From CAYRFF01 sp964423575 (GTDB lineage: Bacteria > Bacteroidota > Bacteroidia > Chitinophagales > Saprospiraceae): DNA of 46,459 nucleotides. Under the pieces are notes generated by a model, which saw nothing but the letters and a program-made list of their open reading frames with translations, was not told where the DNA came from and did not search any database. The stretch spans positions 1 to 46,459 of the forward strand of contig CAYRFF010000028.1 in assembly GCA_964423575.1 (NCBI GenBank), given 5' to 3'. Within the stretch, counting starts at the first letter, position 1; each line of letters opens with the position of its first letter. Shown here piece by piece: positions 43,383-46,459 of the stretch. The translations under genes were made by a program, and so were the position numbers.

Positions 43383-45344
43383 TTAAAGTGTTTTTGAATA
43401 GTTTACAAAGAAGTCCACTGAATCAGGATTCTTCATTGCATCCTTATTTATCGCTTTATCTAAAGGAAGACGCATGAGTATTTTTTTAACAGGCGTTTCC
43501 ATTTTCTTTCCACTTATCGTGTATGGTATATCGGGGACTTCGATAATTACATCCGGCACATGACGCGGCGAATATGCCTTACGCAGTGCCGTTTTTATCT
43601 CAGCCTGCAATTCGTCAGTCAATTCCTGCCCCTCTTTCAACTTAACAAATAATGGCATAAAATGATCACCATTCCCCTGTTCAAGGTTTACAATCAGAGA
43701 ATCTTCTATCGCAACAATATCATTCATTACGCGATATATTTCCGCAGTACCTATACGGATTCCATGTCGGTTCAAGGTCGCATCAGACCTTCCCAATATA
43801 ATCAGGGAATTTCTTTCGGTAATTTCCACCCAGTCACCATGCCTCCACATACCTTCGTACATGGTAAAATAACTGTCTTCATAAATGGTATAATTGGGGT
43901 CGTTCCACATGTATATTGGCATACAAGGCATAGGTTTCACAATGACCATCTCACCTACTTCACCGATCATTTGATTGCCATAATCATCCAGTGCATTGAG
44001 ATCGCAACCCAATGCCCTACACTGAATCTCTCCCTTATACACAGGTATAATCGGACAGCCACCGACAAATGCAGTACACATATCCGTACCTCCACTCATC
44101 GAGCAGAGCCAGACATGATCTTTTATTTCGTTTTTCACATAGGAGAAAGCTTCAGGTGGCAATGGCGAGCCGGTTGACCCTATAGATCTCAGACCGGATA
44201 GATCACATTCCTTCCCCGGGCTTATTCCGCGTTGCATGCAAGCAATGATAAATGGCGCACTCGTTCCAAAATGATTTATTCCGGCTTCTTCGACAAATTT
44301 CCACATCGCCATCATATCGGGGTATGCCGCTGAACCATCGTAAAGCACAGCAGTCGCTCCTACCAGCAAGGAAGCTTGCACAAAGTTCCACATCATCCAT
44401 CCCGTTGTGGAATACCAGAAGAACCGTTCTCCTTGCTTTATATCGTTATGAAATGCTAGGTATTTTGTATGTTCGAGTAACATTCCACCATGAGAATGAG
44501 TAATCGCTTTGGGATTGCCGGTTGTCCCAGATGAATATAAAACCCATATAGGATGAGAGAACTCAACAGATTTAAACTTTAAGCCATCATGTTCAGTATT
44601 TATTACTTCATCCCAGGAATTTATTCCGGATGCTTCCGCAAATGCCATTCCCTCCATATAGTCGATTCCTATTGTCGCCTGCAATTCCGGCAAGGATGAT
44701 CTCACTTCCTCAACCACATCACGCTTATCATAAACTTTCCCATTATAAGGGTAAGCATTGACTGCGATAAAAACCTTGGGCTTTATCTGCCCAAATCTCT
44801 CCAGTATTGAATCTGTCCCGAAGTCGGGACTACAACTAGACCATATTGCTCCCAGTGAAACAGTAGCGAGAAAAGCAATGGTAAACTCAGGAATATTTGC
44901 AGCAAATGCCACAACAGCATCTCCCTTTCCCACCCCGCAAGATTTGAGATAAGCGGCAACAGCAGCAACCTTTTCTTCCAGTTCGAGCCAACTTATTTCT
45001 CGTAATTCAGAATTTTCATGCTTGGCAAGCAAAGCGGGGAATTCATTATTTTTCTTTCTGAATATCTGTTCAGCATAGTTCAGTTCTGCACCTTCAAACC
45101 ACCTGTAGCGAGGCATTCTATCTCCCGTCAAAACTGTCCTCCAGGGCTTATTGAATTCTATATTAAAAAACTCAATGATGCTCAGCCAAAAGCTTTCCAC
45201 ATCTTTGGTCGACCATTCCCATAATGCCTGATAATCGTCAAAGTACAAGTTCTTGTTTTGCTCCAGCCATCTCATATAACCCCTTAGATTGGAGTTTTCA
45301 ATTTCGTCTTGTGTCGGCTGCCAGATTATCGGTGGATTCTCCAT
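43383..45344 (-). CDS. Acetoacetyl-CoA synthetase (acetoacetate-CoA ligase)
   Basis: 653-aa adenylate-forming enzyme. The N-terminal ACAS_N region (YMRWLEQNKNLYFDDYQALWEWS) marks the AACS/acetyl-CoA synthetase branch; LYSSGTTGNPKAI is the P-loop-like A3 motif; LGRSDATLNRHGIRIGTAEIY is A8; and the catalytic Lys is in YTISGKKMETPVKK. The SGKKMETPVK ending and size favour AACS over acetyl-CoA synthetase. It activates acetoacetate with ATP and CoA for use in lipid or polymer metabolism. First gene of the two-gene unit with the stress protein. Confidence 0.92.
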   Translation of the reverse strand: MENPPIIWQPTQDEIENSNLRGYMRWLEQNKNLYFDDYQALWEWSTKDVESFWLSIIEFFNIEFNKPWRTVLTGDRMPRYRWFEGAELNYAEQIFRKKNNEFPALLAKHENSELREISWLELEEKVAAVAAYLKSCGVGKGDAVVAFAANIPEFTIAFLATVSLGAIWSSCSPDFGTDSILERFGQIKPKVFIAVNAYPYNGKVYDKRDVVEEVRSSLPELQATIGIDYMEGMAFAEASGINSWDEVINTEHDGLKFKSVEFSHPIWVLYSSGTTGNPKAITHSHGGMLLEHTKYLAFHNDIKQGERFFWYSTTGWMMWNFVQASLLVGATAVLYDGSAAYPDMMAMWKFVEEAGINHFGTSAPFIIACMQRGISPGKECDLSGLRSIGSTGSPLPPEAFSYVKNEIKDHVWLCSMSGGTDMCTAFVGGCPIIPVYKGEIQCRALGCDLNALDDYGNQMIGEVGEMVIVKPMPCMPIYMWNDPNYTIYEDSYFTMYEGMWRHGDWVEITERNSLIILGRSDATLNRHGIRIGTAEIYRVMNDIVAIEDSLIVNLEQGNGDHFMPLFVKLKEGQELTDELQAEIKTALRKAYSPRHVPDVIIEVPDIPYTISGKKMETPVKKILMRLPLDKAINKDAMKNPDSVDFFVNYSKTL

Positions 45345-45541
45345 GTTGACTATTTAATTCCTTTATTGTTAAAGATTATAGGATTAAGATAAATGGCTTT
45401 TTTCTATATGCTCAATGTAAAGAATATTATTGAAAATACCATAAGCAAAAAGAAGGAAAACTAAATTTGAAAGAAAATATTTGCCAAAAGGCAGTATAAA
45501 ACATAGAAAAGAAAATCTCCGGGAATATTCAATAAGAAATA

Positions 45542-46375
45542 TCAGGCGTAATCACCCACCGTCTTATCATCGTTTCCTGACTTGACCACACGTAAAAGTT
45601 CATCGAAGCGACTACCGATAAAATCCTTGATATTTCCTTGTTGGTTATGCTGATGGGCAGCTTTAAAATGATCAAATTTCCTCAGGACATTATAGACCTT
45701 CCACACTTCTTTCACCCTCCTGATATCAACACTATAGGGTTCATAAGCGTCATTATCGGAAGTGAGTATCAACAAGCCGTTCTGACTGATTTTATTCTGT
45801 ACCCGCTTAACTACCACACCATCAAGGGTGACAACAACGTAAACATGATTCTCCTTGATATGATGAGTCCAGTATGAAGGATCAACAAACTGGCAGATAA
45901 CCCGATCTGTAGAATGTAAGGTCGGATACATACTGCTTCCCTCTACATCAAATGAACGATAAGTTCCCTGAGAAAAATCATAATCCGGCAAACTGTATGT
46001 CGGCAATTCTTTGACATATTCAGGATCAGCCAGACCATCCGCATAACCCGCCTGGGCTGTTACCGGGACATGAACTATCCGCTCCCTGCTATCTTCATCA
46101 ACCATTATTGTAAGCACTTGCAATCCAGAGGGATTATTATCGTTGAGGAACTTTGGCCCTTTACCAAGAGTCAGATAAACCGGATTTATACGGTATATAT
46201 CTACTGCTTTACTGAGTAGATCAATCGTTACATCACGTCTGCCATTTAAAATCTCACTGATACCTTGTGGAGAATAGGAAAGTGCTGCTGCAAATTCAGC
46301 ATTGGTTTTTATCCTCCCAGTTTCTCTCAGAATCTGGTGGCATTCTTTAAATCGTTCTGTAACCGGATGTGCCAT
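45542..46375 (-). CDS. XRE-family repressor with S24 (LexA/CI-type) peptidase domain
   Basis: 277 aa from MAHPVTERFKEC. A longer frame to 46435 starts inside the terminal repeat and crosses the -7 box, so it is not preferred. The N-terminal HTH is at about 21-60 (TNAEFAAALSYSPQGISEILNGRRD). The S24 domain has a possible Ala109-Gly110 cleavage site in TAQAGY, catalytic Ser148 in EGSSMYP and Lys190 in VVVKRV, a complete autoproteolytic set as in LexA and phage CI. It may control SOS or prophage genes or only itself; no phage gene is near. Confidence 0.9.
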   Translation of the reverse strand: MAHPVTERFKECHQILRETGRIKTNAEFAAALSYSPQGISEILNGRRDVTIDLLSKAVDIYRINPVYLTLGKGPKFLNDNNPSGLQVLTIMVDEDSRERIVHVPVTAQAGYADGLADPEYVKELPTYSLPDYDFSQGTYRSFDVEGSSMYPTLHSTDRVICQFVDPSYWTHHIKENHVYVVVTLDGVVVKRVQNKISQNGLLILTSDNDAYEPYSVDIRRVKEVWKVYNVLRKFDHFKAAHQHNQQGNIKDFIGSRFDELLRVVKSGNDDKTVGDYA

Positions 46376-46379
46376 ACAG

Positions 46380-46387
46380 CAAATATA
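46380..46387 (-). promoter_or_regulatory. -7 box of the S24 repressor gene, leaderless layout
   Basis: Minus-strand TATATTTG matches TAnnTTTG exactly and ends 4 nt before the ATG at 46375. Upstream of it is an AT-rich near-palindrome around AAAATATTTT (about 46389-46404), a plausible self-operator overlapping the promoter spacer. Confidence 0.5.
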
Positions 46388-46406
46388 TAAAATATTTTTA
46401 ATATAT

Positions 46407-46459
46407 GCTGTGTTCAACCCATAAGTGCGAAACATTTTTTCTTTAGGACTTCAATAGGG
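46407..46459. repeat. Right copy of 53-bp terminal inverted repeat
   Basis: Exact reverse complement of bases 1-53. Here it lies directly upstream of the repressor promoter region, 32 nt before the ATG. Confidence 0.95.

Noticed and set aside
45542..46375. Prophage or defence island marked by the S24 repressor
   Set aside because: No phage structural, integrase, restriction or toxin gene lies within 9 kb; S24 repressors also occur alone in Bacteroidota.
46376..46435. N-terminal extension of the S24 repressor
   Set aside because: The extension begins in the terminal repeat and crosses the -7 box; HTH-family sequence begins near MAHPVTERF.
1..46459. Transposon bounded by the 53-bp inverted repeat
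   Set aside because: The interior is housekeeping genes with no transposase or integrase and 46 kb of core-type content, so a mobile element is unlikely.

Overview
The window looks like a chromosomal segment from a member of the Bacteroidota, most like the Cytophagales, Chitinophagales or Saprospirales. Base composition is AT-rich, about 40% G+C by eye. The assignment rests on family content: a lipoprotein-anchored BamA homologue (TamL), an adjacent pair of glycine-lipid acyltransferases (GlsA/GlsB-like), DPP IV, a DUF3810 protein, futalosine hydrolase and several small beta-barrels with Gln-type signal peptides. It also rests on repeated matches to the Bacteroidota promoter -7 box TAnnTTTG. 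I found no transposase, integrase, phage structural gene, CRISPR array or defence island. Most genes are housekeeping or envelope genes.

Layout. Positions 1-7.6 kb: dpp then smpB, a LysE exporter and an FtsX-like permease on the minus strand, tyrS divergent from the permease, then a small membrane protein. 7.9-14.9 kb, plus strand: small barrel, SDF-family symporter, a KOW/Tudor-like protein, glsA-glsB and tamL. 14.9-20.6 kb, minus strand: rluD, acyl-CoA reductase and nth in a tight run; a barrel; an alcohol dehydrogenase overlapping a phosphoesterase; and the RNase P RNA just upstream of the dehydrogenase. 20.7-26.4 kb: a large membrane histidine kinase and an FUSC-family protein. 26.4-31.4 kb: DUF2461, tRNA-His, a lipoprotein, tRNA-Ser, a tiny membrane protein, a barrel coupled to mqnB, and DUF3810. 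31.8-36.5 kb: trxA, a DUF58 protein coupled to an S4-domain protein, a ketoacyl synthase III and mgtE. 36.5-37.6 kb: a gene-free repeat region with stem-loops, two converging tandem arrays, a 36-bp palindrome and a 100-N scaffold gap. 37.6-46.4 kb: a large TPR protein coupled to a beta-barrel, acetoacetyl-CoA synthetase with a universal stress protein, and an S24/XRE repressor at the right edge.

The coherent biology is envelope work (TamL, barrels, TPR-barrel pair, glycine lipids, FtsX-like permease), menaquinone synthesis (mqnB), and translation or RNA maintenance (tyrS, smpB, rluD, rnpB, two tRNAs).

The signal I find most unusual is not a gene. The word GCTTNCGCAAAW occurs 14 times, about once per 3.3 kb, on both strands and in both coding and intergenic DNA. 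Base composition predicts well under 0.1 copies. Near-matches are scarce, which resembles the behaviour of Chi, uptake or chromosome-organisation words. The window also begins and ends with the same 53-bp sequence in inverted orientation.
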